A stretch of DNA of 33,858 nucleotides from Acholeplasmatales bacterium (GTDB lineage Bacteria > Bacillota_I > Bacilli_A > Acholeplasmatales > Anaeroplasmataceae), in the NCBI GenBank assembly GCA_017449215.1, contig JAFSJY010000005.1, positions 1 to 33,858 on the forward strand, read 5' to 3'. The notes beneath the pieces are model-generated. The model worked only from the letters and a program-made list of their open reading frames with translations. It made no database searches and was not told the DNA's origin. Each line of letters opens with the position of its first letter. Within the stretch, counting starts at the first letter, position 1. A program made the translations under genes and the position numbers. Shown here piece after piece: positions 33,799-33,858 of the stretch.

Positions 33799-33858
33799 AT
33801 GGCACAAGGACAACATGGATGGTATACTCCAGAATATAAAATGGAGGTCGTACAAAAA
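33799..33858 (+). CDS. Transposase OrfA start, IS3-like (partial)
   Basis: The 20 codons before the window edge encode an N-terminus with GWYTPEYKMEVVQK, which matches the opening of IS3-family OrfA helix-turn-helix proteins (Y-[ST]-x-E-[FY]-K pattern). The gene runs off the window. The left end of the insertion sequence must lie between the terminator at 33668 and about 33760, but its terminal repeat cannot be defined without the other end. Confidence 0.6.
   Translation, partial: MAQGQHGWYTPEYKMEVVQK

Overview
The window is AT-rich throughout. It uses ATG/GTG/TTG starts, strong GGAGG-type ribosome binding sites and rho-independent terminators, and TGA is a genuine stop (for example at 22929-22931). 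This suggests a low-GC Gram-positive host (Bacillota or a relative of the Mycoplasmatota with the standard code), probably gut-associated, but the species cannot be named from sequence alone. Nearly every gene lies on the minus strand. The content is accessory: a phage-like element followed by a defence-gene island, closed on the right by a tRNA 3' fragment and an insertion sequence.

Region 1 (about 64-9195, minus strand) looks like an integrated filamentous phage (inovirus-like element). In transcription order it carries: a small acidic-tailed protein (candidate ssDNA-binding protein), a 60-residue hydrophobic peptide (coat candidate), three exported proteins with a single C-terminal membrane anchor (adsorption/capsid candidates), a membrane-anchored Zot/pI-like ATPase, a striking hairpin that could be the rolling-circle origin, a Rep_trans-type initiator, an 83-residue protein and a UvrD/PcrA-type helicase. 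The helicase is cut off exactly where motif VI should be, at a junction near position 123.

Region 2 (9364-16301) holds a small unknown gene, a DUF5677-like plus nucleotidyltransferase pair, and a translationally coupled pair of a polytopic-membrane Ser/Thr kinase and a cysteine-repeat lipoprotein with a clear promoter.

Region 3 (15744-22810) is a tightly packed three-gene operon: an Mrr-nuclease/DEAH helicase resembling a type ISP restriction enzyme that has lost most of its methyltransferase, a protein with an R-x4-H motif, and a GmrSD-like DUF262/DUF1524 nuclease. The DUF262 reading frame is split from a DUF5655-like tail by one in-frame TAA.

Region 4 (22929-33307) is a Wadjet-type SMC defence operon (JetA, JetB, JetC, JetD) extended by two genes not in the canonical set: a UvrD-like helicase fused to a RecB-like nuclease, and a DEDDh exonuclease fused to a PcrA-type C-terminal Tudor-like domain. 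A divergent ribbon-helix-helix/WYL regulator with palindromic sites at its promoter probably controls the cassette. This expanded Wadjet cassette and the three-gene truncated-ISP/R-x4-H/GmrSD operon are the best candidates for undescribed systems.

Region 5 (33308-33858) has no complete gene. It holds a terminator, repeated short motifs, the 3' half of a tRNA (Arg-CCU-like) without its 5' half, a second terminator and the start of an IS3-like transposase. The tRNA remnant suggests a genomic-island attachment site. No integrase is seen in the window.
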